Of a DNA stretch of 64,000 nucleotides, positions 1 to 6,547 are shown piece by piece. The translations under genes were made by a program, and so were the position numbers. The stretch spans positions 291,480-355,479 of the forward strand of contig NZ_LMSK01000003.1 in NCBI RefSeq assembly GCF_001428385.1. The letters run 5' to 3'. The DNA comes from Rhodanobacter sp. Soil772. Lineage in GTDB: Bacteria; Pseudomonadota; Gammaproteobacteria; Xanthomonadales; Rhodanobacteraceae. How positions within the stretch are numbered: position 1 is the stretch's first letter; the number at the start of each line of letters is the position of its first letter. The notes beneath the pieces are model-generated. The model made no database searches. It saw only the letters and a program-made list of their open reading frames with translations, and was not told the origin of the DNA.

Positions 1-2
1 AA

Positions 3-263
3 TCACAGGCAACTCTTGGCATAAGCCTTCGTCAAATATCCCTGTTACTACAAGCCGACCCGCATGTATTTAATCGCAAGGAGACGTTAGAGCAGGACGG
101 CACTTGGCCTTTGCTCAAAGACCTTGAGGCCAAGGGATTCGTGGAAATCCATGAGCCGCATACGCTGCCAGACGGCGATACAAATATGCTGGGTGCTTCA
201 GTCGTTCAGTATCGCGCAACAGTTAAAGGACTAGCAGTAGTCGCCGCCATCAACACTAAGTAA
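3..263 (+). CDS. C-terminal part of an unrecognised cassette protein
   Basis: An open frame enters from the left edge and ends at TAA 261-263, giving 86 residues without a start codon in view. The end of the protein (VVQYRATVKGLAVVAAINTK) and the alternation of helices and short strands before it resemble the tail of a winged-helix domain, but this is only an impression. The stop codon touches an attC-type palindrome, as in the following cassettes, so this is the product of an integron cassette. The last 62 bases of the gene are present twice because of a 97-bp tandem duplication; the second copy (297-360) is a non-translated fragment. Function unknown. Confidence 0.6.
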   Translation, partial: SQATLGISLRQISLLLQADPHVFNRKETLEQDGTWPLLKDLEAKGFVEIHEPHTLPDGDTNMLGASVVQYRATVKGLAVVAAINTK

Positions 264-393
264 CCTAACATTTCGTTCAAGGCGGACGGCTTCGCCAGTC
301 GTTCAGTATCGCGCAACAGTTAAAGGACTAGCAGTAGTCGCCGCCATCAACACTAAGTAACCTAACATTTCGTTCAAGGCGGACGGCTTCGCC
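200..393. repeat. Perfect 97-bp tandem duplication
   Basis: Bases 200-296 are repeated exactly at 297-393. Each unit contains the last 64 bases of the first cassette gene, including its stop codon, plus the left half of its attC. The second unit runs on into the missing right half, so a complete attC survives only at 360-416. The junction (296/297) lies in the loop at the tip of the attC hairpin. Confidence 0.95.
263..296 (+). other. Half attC site (left half only)
   Basis: The left core site ACCTAAC (263-269) and left arm up to the hairpin tip are identical to 360-393, but the right arm and the GTTRRRY core are absent because the duplication junction follows at once. It should not fold into a recombinable hairpin. 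Confidence 0.85.
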
Positions 394-416
394 GCCGCTT
401 AACTCCAGCGTTAGGC
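360..416 (+). other. attC recombination site 1
   Basis: R'' core ACCTAAC at 360-366 and R' core GTTAGGC at 410-416 enclose an imperfect palindrome with inner arms GGCGG/CCGCC around the tip. Total length 57 bp, at the short end for attC. It closes the first cassette; predicted crossover is between G410 and T411. Confidence 0.9.
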
Positions 417-438
417 CTCAAGTGAGGGATGCCAAAAC

Positions 439-858
439 ATGAGAAAGATTCTCAACGCGTGTGTGGCCATTGTTGTTGCGATGTTCGTGTTGCCCGCAGT
501 AGGTGCGGACGCACCCGTCGCCGCATCGCCAGCACGCACGCTGGTACTACCTGCTTCACTTTTTCCCGCGGGAGATGCTCTTCAAGAGCTGAAAGTAACG
601 GTAGCTTGTGGGTACATATCTGGCTTGCGCGATATCCCAGAGCTTTGGGACATAAAAATGGGCTTTGATATTCCTTCCGTGCAGCTGTTTCACGCCACTG
701 TCCGGTTAGGGTCTGCTGCAACCGAAGGGTTGGGTTCTTGGGCGAGTTCCATCCGAATTGTGTCAATCGAAAATGACTGCTTCTCTGTAAAAGTTGTGGC
801 GTCCGGACGCGACCAGGAGTATCGCTGGTCGGGTGCTCAGCTCCATTGGACGCGTTGA
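439..858 (+). CDS. Secreted hypothetical protein, integron cassette
   Basis: A 139-residue protein of unknown function. It has an N-terminal signal peptide: basic MRK, a hydrophobic stretch to about residue 19, then AVGA as a likely cleavage site, so it should be exported. The mature part has only two cysteines (in VACGYIS and NDCFSV), which could form a disulfide. The core reads like a small beta-rich domain. GAGGGA at 424-429 can serve as ribosome binding site for ATG 439; an overlapping frame starting at 429 lacks any signal peptide and is rejected. The stop codon ends two bases before the attC. Cassette-encoded exported proteins of unknown role are common in chromosomal integrons. Confidence 0.72.
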   Translation: MRKILNACVAIVVAMFVLPAVGADAPVAASPARTLVLPASLFPAGDALQELKVTVACGYISGLRDIPELWDIKMGFDIPSVQLFHATVRLGSAATEGLGSWASSIRIVSIENDCFSVKVVASGRDQEYRWSGAQLHWTR

Positions 859-859
859 T

Positions 860-916
860 GCCTAACATCTCGTTCAAGGCGGACGGCTTCGCCGCCGCTT
901 AACTCCAGCGTTAGAC
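860..916 (+). other. attC recombination site 2
   Basis: Core sites GCCTAAC (860-866) and GTTAGAC (910-916) flank a 57-bp palindrome that differs from attC 1 at only a few bases. It closes the second cassette; crossover predicted between G910 and T911. Confidence 0.92.
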
Positions 917-922
917 ATCGCA

Positions 923-1381
923 ATGACTTTATCGCCAAAAACGAAAGCTAAAAGGCGCGTCATGTGGTTCGTGGCCCTTCTGCTTGGCTTGGGGATCGTC
1001 ATCGCTATATGTAACGATCGCTCCGTCATTGGCCTTAGCGTCGTCATTGTTGCAATTCTTGGCGTCCCTTTCCTCCTGCTCTCGCTCATCGACCTAGGCA
1101 AGGCACTCAGAGACGAAAGCGGCGGGAATTTCCGTGCAACAAAGTCAACATGGCTGCTGGCTCGGCTTCAGGCGGTTTTCGGGGCCGTATGTATGGCGGC
1201 TGCAGCGTTTACTCTGTATCAAAATATTCCCGCATGGTTTGCAAGTCCCTTAGGTTTTCATGGCGTCTTGCTAGCGGTGTGGATTTTTAGCGCGGTGTTG
1301 CTTGTCGTCGTCGGCTTCTTTTACATCTACTCTGCGTTTGCACGCCCTCACAGGGGCCAGTCTAGCGAGGGCGATGTCTAA
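923..1381 (+). CDS. Small integral membrane protein, integron cassette
   Basis: A 152-residue protein with about four hydrophobic segments (near residues 12-30, 34-55, 80-100 and 115-140) separated by short charged loops, so probably an inner-membrane protein; no family recognised. ATG 923 lies 12 bases after the cassette crossover point and has no clear ribosome binding site, common in cassettes that begin almost at the gene. The stop codon TAA (1379-1381) lies inside the left core site of the next attC. Base composition is less GC-rich than in the housekeeping genes to the right. Confidence 0.7.
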   Translation: MTLSPKTKAKRRVMWFVALLLGLGIVIAICNDRSVIGLSVVIVAILGVPFLLLSLIDLGKALRDESGGNFRATKSTWLLARLQAVFGAVCMAAAAFTLYQNIPAWFASPLGFHGVLLAVWIFSAVLLVVVGFFYIYSAFARPHRGQSSEGDV

Positions 1382-1432
1382 CATCTCGTTCAAGGCGGGC
1401 GGCTGCGCCGCCGCTTAACTCCAGCGTTAGGG
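1376..1432 (+). other. attC recombination site 3
   Basis: Left core GTCTAAC at 1376-1382 and right core GTTAGGG at 1426-1432; the last base of the right core deviates from the Y consensus, but that base belongs to the following cassette. The tip reads GGCTGCGCC instead of GGCTTCGCC, so the arms are still complementary. It overlaps the end of the upstream gene. Confidence 0.9.
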
Positions 1433-1437
1433 CGCTC

Positions 1438-1833
1438 ATGAAATTTTCGAGGCACTTAGTAAAAGCTGAATTGGTGGCGCTCGCCTCACTGGTTGTGGTT
1501 ACCGTGGTTCTGGCTATTTACGCGGGAATTTGGACGTCACTGCACCCCAGCCCCGAATTCAGCGTTACCGACTCAGTCGAAGTTGTTTTCGGCTACATGC
1601 TGGCCATGGGTTGCGTTCCGGTTGCTGTATTTGTAGCTCCGCTATATTCAACCTTGCTGTACAACGGCTGGGCGTCCTGGCCAGTGGCCTTTGTCGTCGG
1701 TGCTATACCGGGAGCAGTTCTCCTCTTTTTTTCAATTTTCTTTGGGCTCGTATCATTGGCTTGCGGTGCAGTCGTCGCGCTGGTAACTCACGCGATTTGC
1801 ACGTCAGATCCTAGCTACTCGTCCAAGCGATAG
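1438..1833 (+). CDS. Small integral membrane protein, last cassette
   Basis: A 131-residue, very hydrophobic protein with three or four membrane segments (about residues 13-32, 45-70, 75-98 and 100-120) and a basic C-terminus (SSKR). Family not recognised. ATG 1438 is 11 bases after the crossover point of attC 3. No attC follows the gene; instead there is a hairpin (1849-1880) and a transposase fragment, so this is where the array stops. Expression would need read-through from an upstream cassette promoter or a promoter carried by the cassette, neither of which is evident. Confidence 0.68.
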   Translation: MKFSRHLVKAELVALASLVVVTVVLAIYAGIWTSLHPSPEFSVTDSVEVVFGYMLAMGCVPVAVFVAPLYSTLLYNGWASWPVAFVVGAIPGAVLLFFSIFFGLVSLACGAVVALVTHAICTSDPSYSSKR

Positions 1834-1848
1834 TTCCTTCGCTTTAGT

Positions 1849-1880
1849 GGGCACCCTGAGCTAACTCTTCAGGGGTGCCC
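1849..1880. terminator. Hairpin at the end of the cassette array
   Basis: GGGCACC at 1849-1855 pairs with GGTGCCC at 1874-1880, and CTGA/TCAG extends the stem with a one-base bulge. It lies 16 bases after the stop of the last cassette gene. No T-run follows, so termination is only a possibility; it might also be an end of the decayed insertion sequence next to it. Confidence 0.4.
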
Positions 1881-1881
1881 C

Positions 1882-1965
1882 ATGCCCATGCCATGTCCGC
1901 GAACCACCGCCCGCTACAGTCAGGCATTCAAGGCGACTGCCATGCACTTGGGTGAGCTCCCCGGC
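1882..1965 (+). pseudogene. N-terminal remnant of an IS3-type transposase OrfA
   Basis: The first 28 codons from ATG 1882 read like the start of IS3-family OrfA proteins, the helix-turn-helix subunit: a short basic lead, then RYSQAFKATAMHLGELPG. After this point the frame continues as arginine- and cysteine-rich nonsense and stops at 2115, and no other part of a transposase or OrfB is visible. The match is from memory of the family and short, so a chance likeness cannot be excluded. Its place at the boundary between cassette array and ordinary chromosome fits an old insertion followed by deletion. Confidence 0.5.
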
Positions 1966-2045
1966 CTGCGGCGGCACACGTTCGATGGGGCGGCGAGTTG
2001 TTCGTGTGTGCGGGCTGAATGTTGTCGGGCCTATCGGAGAATCCC

Positions 2046-2294
2046 ATGCTGCAGATGCGTCCGAATTGCGAGTGCTGCAACTGCGACCTGCCGGCGGATG
2101 CCGGTGGGGCGATGATCTGTTCGTTCGAGTGCACGTTCTGCACGTCGTGCGTGGAGACGGTGCTGCACGGGACGTGCCCGAATTGCGGCGGCGGTTTCAG
2201 CCCGCGCCCGCCGCGTGCGGCGGAGCTGCTCGGCAAGTACCCGCCGTCGGCGGAGCGCGTGTACAAGCCGGGTGGCTGCGCGAAGGCCGGTTGA
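2046..2294 (+). CDS. DUF1272 family cysteine-rich protein
   Basis: An 82-residue protein typical of the DUF1272 family: N-terminal MRPNCECCNCDLP, then ICSFECTFCTSCV and CPNCGG, giving cysteine pairs suited to binding zinc in a small double zinc-ribbon fold. The biochemical role of the family is not established. The frame is open from 2019, but ATG 2046 is preferred because GGAG (2036-2039) sits at normal distance and because family members start with M-L-x-M/L-R-P-N-C. It stands alone on the + strand, convergent with the oxidoreductase genes that follow. Confidence 0.85.
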   Translation: MLQMRPNCECCNCDLPADAGGAMICSFECTFCTSCVETVLHGTCPNCGGGFSPRPPRAAELLGKYPPSAERVYKPGGCAKAG

Positions 2295-2303
2295 GTCCGG
2301 CGC

Positions 2304-4559
2304 TCACAGCAGGCGCAGCAACTCCTTCATCAGCGGCAGCCGGCGCACGCGCACGGCGCTGGCGCGGAATACCGCGTTGGCCAGGGCGGGGGCGGCGGTG
2401 GGCATGGCGAGGAAGCTGGCGCCGGCCGGTGCGCGGTCGTCGGCGACGGTGATGACTTCGACGTCGTTCGGCAGCTGCGCCATGCTGGCCAGCGGGTAAT
2501 CCTTGTAGTTGCGCTGCTGTACCTGGCCGCCCTTGATGGTGATCGCCGCATTCAGCGCGATGGACAGCGCGTCCAGCGTGGCACCGGCCACCTGGCCTTC
2601 CAGTCCCAGCGGGTTGATCACGCGACCGACGTCGACGGCGCAGACGACACGCTGGATGACCAGCTGCTCGCCCTGCATCGCCACCTCGATCGCGTGCGCC
2701 ACGTAGGCGCCGTCGACGTGCCAGCAGGCGATGCCGAGGCCGTTGACGGTGCGCAGCCAGTTCTTCCATTCGACGCGGTCGGCGACCAGCTTGAGCACGT
2801 TGGCCAGGCGGCCGGTGTCCAGCGTGCCGCCGCTGCCCAGCGGCAGCTGGCGCGGTTCGCCGAGGATGCGCAGGCGCGTCTTCAGCGGGTCCTCGCGCAT
2901 CTGGTGCGCGATCTCGTCGATGAAGCTTTCCACCGCGAACGCGTTGCTGAGGTGCGGCATGCCGCGGGCGGGGCCGCGCGGGATCGCCGACTCCAGCGCG
3001 TACCAGTCGCTGCGGTAGTTCGGCACCAGCGCGGCGGGCAGCTGGTCGGCCTGCAGTTCGGACGTCCACAGGCGGTCGTCCGGCAAGCCGCGATGGGTCA
3101 GTGCCGAAGCGCTGGCCATGCGCTGGTTCCAGGCCAGTAGCTGGCGCTTGCGGTCGATGATCGCGCTGATCTGGTGCACGCTGCCGGCGCGGTAGTAGTC
3201 GTGGCCGAAGTCCTGTTCGCGCGTCCACAGCAGGCGCACCGGCTTGTTGACGGCCTTGGCCAGCATCACCGCTTCGGCGACGTAGTCGTGATCGAGCCGG
3301 CGACCGTAGCCGCCGCCGACGCGCGGCACGCGGATGTCGATCTGGTCGGGACCGAGGCCGGTCAGGCGCTGCACCACGGCCCAGGCTTTCTGCGGCGCCT
3401 GGGTCGGCACGACCAGGCTGGCGCGATCCTTGTCCAGCCGCACCAGGCAGTTCATCGGTTCGGCGGTGGCGTGTGCCAGCCACGGCTGGATGTAGGTGGC
3501 GTCGAGCCGGCGCGCGGCTTTCCGGCCGGCGGCGTCGACGTCGCCGTCGTTGCGCACGCGGCTGGTGGGGGCGGTGTCGCCGGCGAGCAGGGCGAGCGCC
3601 TCCTGCTCCAGCGTGGCGCTGTTCTCGCTGCCGCTGGCGCCGGGTTTCCATTCGAGCTTGAGTTTGTCGCGACCCTGCAGCGCGGCCCAGGTGTTCTCGG
3701 CCAGCACCGCCACGGCCGGGGCGATCGCCGTGTTGCCCGGCGACTGGCCGGGCTCGGGTTTCAGTTGCACCACTTTCAGCACGCCCTGGACGGCGAGCGT
3801 GTCGGTGGTGTCGATGCGCGCCAGCGTGCCGTCCGGCCACGGGCAGTGCGCCAGCACGGCGACCCATGCGTCGCCGTAGTGGTGGTCGATCGCGTAGCGG
3901 GTCTGGCCGGTGACGATCGCGCGTGCGTCGACGTCGCCGGCGCTCTGGCCGATCAGCTTGTAGTCGGCCGCATTCTTCAGCGGCGGCAGGTTGGCGGGCA
4001 GGGCGATCTTGCTGGCGTCCGCGACCAGGCTGCCGTAGCCGAAGCGGCGGCCGTCCGGCGCGATCACCGTGCCGGCGTCGCAACGCAGGCGGCTGGCCGG
4101 TACGCCGAGTCGGCGTGCCGCTGCCTGCAGCAGCAGCCAGCGCGCCACCGCGCCGACCTGGCGCAGGTCGTTCCACGCGGCGGGGATCGAGCCGCCGCTG
4201 CCGCCGAGCTGGCGGCCGTAGGTCCAGCGTGGCTTGCCGTTGTCGTTGCCCACGCCGAGACCGAGCGGCGTCACGCGGACATTTTTCCAGTCGGCGTCGA
4301 GTTCCTCGGCGATGATCCGCGGCAGCGCGGTGGCCACGCCGGTGCCGGTGTCCGGGTCGCGCGCGCCGATCAGCACGTTGCCGTCGGCGTCGATGCGCAC
4401 GTAGGCGCCCAGGTCGTAGAGGTTGTCGCCGAGCAGGGCCGGCGGCAGCGGCGCGTCGGCGGCGTCGGCGAAACGGATGCCGACGACCAGCGTGCCGGCG
4501 GTGCCGGCGAGTACCTGCAGGAAGCGGCGGCGCGAAAGACGGATGCCGTTGCCGTTCAT
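2304..4559 (-). CDS. Isoquinoline-oxidoreductase-type molybdopterin subunit, catalytic residues altered
   Basis: A 751-residue large subunit of the xanthine dehydrogenase superfamily (IorB type). A twin-arginine signal (SRRRFLQVLAG, residues 9-19) predicts Tat export of the folded enzyme to the periplasm. Family landmarks are present: TALPRIIAEEL near residue 75, GGGYGRRLDHDYVAEA, LLWTREQDFGHDYYR and, near the end, APALANAVF. In relatives this last stretch is preceded by GVGEPG, whose glutamate is the general base of catalysis; here it reads GASFLAMP, so phenylalanine (about residue 716) stands in its place. The first cofactor loop reads DTGTGVAT where relatives have GQGV, so the conserved glutamine is also lost. 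The start overlaps the end of the iron-sulfur subunit gene. Substrate unknown, and normal hydroxylase activity is doubtful. Confidence 0.85.
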   Translation of the reverse strand: MNGNGIRLSRRRFLQVLAGTAGTLVVGIRFADAADAPLPPALLGDNLYDLGAYVRIDADGNVLIGARDPDTGTGVATALPRIIAEELDADWKNVRVTPLGLGVGNDNGKPRWTYGRQLGGSGGSIPAAWNDLRQVGAVARWLLLQAAARRLGVPASRLRCDAGTVIAPDGRRFGYGSLVADASKIALPANLPPLKNAADYKLIGQSAGDVDARAIVTGQTRYAIDHHYGDAWVAVLAHCPWPDGTLARIDTTDTLAVQGVLKVVQLKPEPGQSPGNTAIAPAVAVLAENTWAALQGRDKLKLEWKPGASGSENSATLEQEALALLAGDTAPTSRVRNDGDVDAAGRKAARRLDATYIQPWLAHATAEPMNCLVRLDKDRASLVVPTQAPQKAWAVVQRLTGLGPDQIDIRVPRVGGGYGRRLDHDYVAEAVMLAKAVNKPVRLLWTREQDFGHDYYRAGSVHQISAIIDRKRQLLAWNQRMASASALTHRGLPDDRLWTSELQADQLPAALVPNYRSDWYALESAIPRGPARGMPHLSNAFAVESFIDEIAHQMREDPLKTRLRILGEPRQLPLGSGGTLDTGRLANVLKLVADRVEWKNWLRTVNGLGIACWHVDGAYVAHAIEVAMQGEQLVIQRVVCAVDVGRVINPLGLEGQVAGATLDALSIALNAAITIKGGQVQQRNYKDYPLASMAQLPNDVEVITVADDRAPAGASFLAMPTAAPALANAVFRASAVRVRRLPLMKELLRLL

Positions 4560-5092
4560 GGCCGGCCCGCCTTGCCGGCGGCGGCGCGCTTGATCGCGCG
4601 GCGCACGCGGGCCTGGCAGCCGCAGCGGCACAGGTTCGGCAACTGGTCGATGTCGCCGTCGTTGGGGTGGGGCTTGTGCAGCAGCAGGTCGACTCCGGCG
4701 ATCAGCCAGCCCGGCGTGCAGTAGCCGCAGCCGATCGCGTCTTCGTCGATGAAGGCCTGCTGCAACGGATGCAGGCTGCCGTCGTTGGCAGCCAGGCCTT
4801 CCACCGTGGTCACCGCCTTGCCGGCCAGCTTGGCGATCGGCACGGTGATCGCGGAGACCGCCTTGCCGTCGAGCAGCACCAGGTCGGCGCCGTTCCCGCC
4901 ATGCTCGCCGCCGTACTTGGTGCCGGTCAGCTGCAGCACGTCGCGCAGGTACCACAGCAGCGGCATCTGCGGGTCGCCGATGTGGCGGAAGCGCTCGCCG
5001 TTGACCTGCAGGTCGATGCCGTCACGTACCTTCTCGGCCACGATGCCGCTTTCCGGACTGATCGGCAGAACCTGGGCTTGCACGGGCGCCAT
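4556..5092 (-). CDS. Iron-sulfur subunit of IorA type lacking the first cluster's cysteines
   Basis: A 178-residue small subunit matching the two-domain [2Fe-2S] subunits of molybdenum hydroxylases in length and layout. The second, helical domain keeps its ligands: GCGYC (C122, C125) and LCRCG (C155, C157). The first, ferredoxin-like domain is well preserved around the cluster (LTGTKYGG, VLLDGKAV) but all four ligands are changed: G62, N67, D70 and A81 occupy the cysteine positions of the usual GCGxxxCGAC...SC pattern. The complementary strand confirms there is no cysteine codon in this stretch. So only one cluster can be bound in the normal way. AAGGAG lies 8 bases before ATG 5092. First gene of a two-gene operon with the molybdopterin subunit; the 4-bp overlap suggests coupled translation. 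Confidence 0.87.
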   Translation of the reverse strand: MAPVQAQVLPISPESGIVAEKVRDGIDLQVNGERFRHIGDPQMPLLWYLRDVLQLTGTKYGGEHGGNGADLVLLDGKAVSAITVPIAKLAGKAVTTVEGLAANDGSLHPLQQAFIDEDAIGCGYCTPGWLIAGVDLLLHKPHPNDGDIDQLPNLCRCGCQARVRRAIKRAAAGKAGRP

Positions 5093-5143
5093 CCATCATC
5101 TCCTTGAAGTCGATCCGCACATTGTGGCATTGCTGCCGCCCGC

Positions 5144-6463
5144 TTAGGGCAGCGTGCGGCTGAACAGGCGGCGCCAGACCGCGTAGACAGGCACGCCGGC
5201 GGCCATGATCAGCAGGCCGATGCCGGTGTTGCGCGGGTTGTCGCGCAGCGACAGCACCACTACCACGGTCACCGCGGCGATGAACAGCAGCGGCAGCCAC
5301 GGGTAGCCGGGCACGCGGAAGCCGCCGGAGGCGCGGTCGTGGCGGCGATACCAGAACAGCGTACCCACGCCGACCGCGCAGGCCAGCCAGTCGCCGAACG
5401 TGGCGTAGTCCAGCAACTGGCCATAGCTGCCCGACAGCGCCAGCACGATCGCCCAGCCGGAGAGCAGCAGCAGCGCGGTGTTCGGCGTGCGCCAGCGCGG
5501 ATGCAGCCGCGCCACCGCGCGGAAGAACAACCCGTCCTCGCCCATCACCTGCAGCACCCGCGCGCCGGCGACCAGGGTGATGTTGCAAAAGCCCAGGGTG
5601 GAGATCGCCACGCCCAGCGCGATCACTTTCGCGCCGACCGGACCAGCCACCTGCTGCATCACGTCCGCCGCCGGCGCGCTACTGGCGGCGAGCCCGGCGT
5701 GGCCGAGCACGGCGAGGTAGGCCACGTTGACCAGTGCGTAGGCGCCGATCACCACCAGCATGCCCAGGGTCAGCGCGCGCGGCAGCGTGCGCTGCGGGTC
5801 GCGCACTTCGCCGGCCAGGTTGTTGAGGTAGGTGAAGCCGGAATACGCGAACAGCACCGGCAGCGCCGCGCCCATGAAGCCGACGCCGCTGCGCGCCGGA
5901 TCGGCGGCCAGCACCTGGCCGTGCCCGGCGCCGGCGAGGAACAGACCGCACACCACCAGCACCGCCACCGCCAACAGCTTGAGCAGGGCAAACAGGTTCT
6001 GGATCTGCGCGCCGAGGCGGATGCCGAACAGGTTGATGCCGCCGACGAAGACCAGCGCGCCGACGGTCAACGGCAGCGCCCAGGCCGGCGGCAGCCCGAA
6101 CAGCGCGGCGGCGTAGCTGGCGAAGATCGTCGCCACTGCCGCGCTGGAGCCGGAATAGATCACCAGCAGCATGGTCCAGCCGAACAGGAAGCCGGCCAGT
6201 GGCCCGAACGCCTCGCGCAGGTAGACGTAGGTGCCGCCGGCACGCGGCCGGCGTGCGCCCAGCTCCGCGTAGCAGAGTGCACCGATCAGGGTGAGCACGC
6301 CGGCGGCCACCCACATCAACAGCAGCGCCAGCCCTGACTCGGTGCGCTGCGCCACGATGCCGGGGTTGAGGAAGATGCCGCCGCCGATGATGCCGCCGAC
6401 CACGATCAGGGCGGCGTCCCACGGGCGCAGGCTGCGCACGTAGCCGGGAGAAGTGTCGTTCAT
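5144..6463 (-). CDS. APC-family amino acid permease
   Basis: A 439-residue integral membrane transporter of the amino acid-polyamine-organocation superfamily. About twelve hydrophobic helices are visible; the first carries the glycine-rich unwound stretch GGIIGGGIFLNPG (residues about 22-34) that binds the substrate backbone in this superfamily, and helix 6 contains FAYSGFTYLNNLAGEV, like the LAT-type exchangers. Substrate cannot be told from sequence; a neutral amino acid is most likely. ATG 6463 starts the conserved part; the frame is open 28 codons further upstream but that extension is polar and unlike the family. It stands between phzF and the oxidoreductase pair on the same strand. Confidence 0.87.
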   Translation of the reverse strand: MNDTSPGYVRSLRPWDAALIVVGGIIGGGIFLNPGIVAQRTESGLALLLMWVAAGVLTLIGALCYAELGARRPRAGGTYVYLREAFGPLAGFLFGWTMLLVIYSGSSAAVATIFASYAAALFGLPPAWALPLTVGALVFVGGINLFGIRLGAQIQNLFALLKLLAVAVLVVCGLFLAGAGHGQVLAADPARSGVGFMGAALPVLFAYSGFTYLNNLAGEVRDPQRTLPRALTLGMLVVIGAYALVNVAYLAVLGHAGLAASSAPAADVMQQVAGPVGAKVIALGVAISTLGFCNITLVAGARVLQVMGEDGLFFRAVARLHPRWRTPNTALLLLSGWAIVLALSGSYGQLLDYATFGDWLACAVGVGTLFWYRRHDRASGGFRVPGYPWLPLLFIAAVTVVVVLSLRDNPRNTGIGLLIMAAGVPVYAVWRRLFSRTLP

Positions 6464-6547
6464 GCAGGGGAGGCCGCTGGCGGAAGGAGCCGTAGCTTGG
6501 CGGGCGCCGCGTGGACGGACAAGCCCGGAGCCTGTTGGAACAAGCAC

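Larger units (their letters stand above)
1..1432 (+). mobile_element. Tail of a chromosomal integron gene-cassette array
   Basis: Small unrelated genes on the + strand are each followed by an almost identical imperfect palindrome that starts with RYYYAAC and ends with GTTRRRY, the R'' and R' core sites of attC. Recombination cuts after the G of the right core, so cassette boundaries fall at 410/411, 910/911 and 1426/1427. All genes point the same way, with attC downstream, so the integrase and attI should lie to the left of position 1; neither is in the window. The near identity of the sites is typical of sedentary chromosomal integrons (known for Xanthomonadales) rather than of mobile resistance integrons. 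A fourth gene (1438-1833) is the last cassette and has no attC of its own. Confidence 0.88.

Noticed and set aside
429..668. Alternative cassette gene starting at ATG 429
   Set aside because: Its product is basic and cysteine-rich without a signal peptide, and it stops inside the better frame starting at 439.
1849..1880. The hairpin after the last cassette as a degenerate attC
   Set aside because: It has neither RYYYAAC at its left nor GTTRRRY at its right, and its arms do not resemble the other attC sites.
2304..4955. Start of the molybdopterin subunit at 4955 (883 residues)
   Set aside because: The extra 132 residues are an arginine-rich shadow of the iron-sulfur subunit gene. ATG 4559 begins a proper Tat signal.
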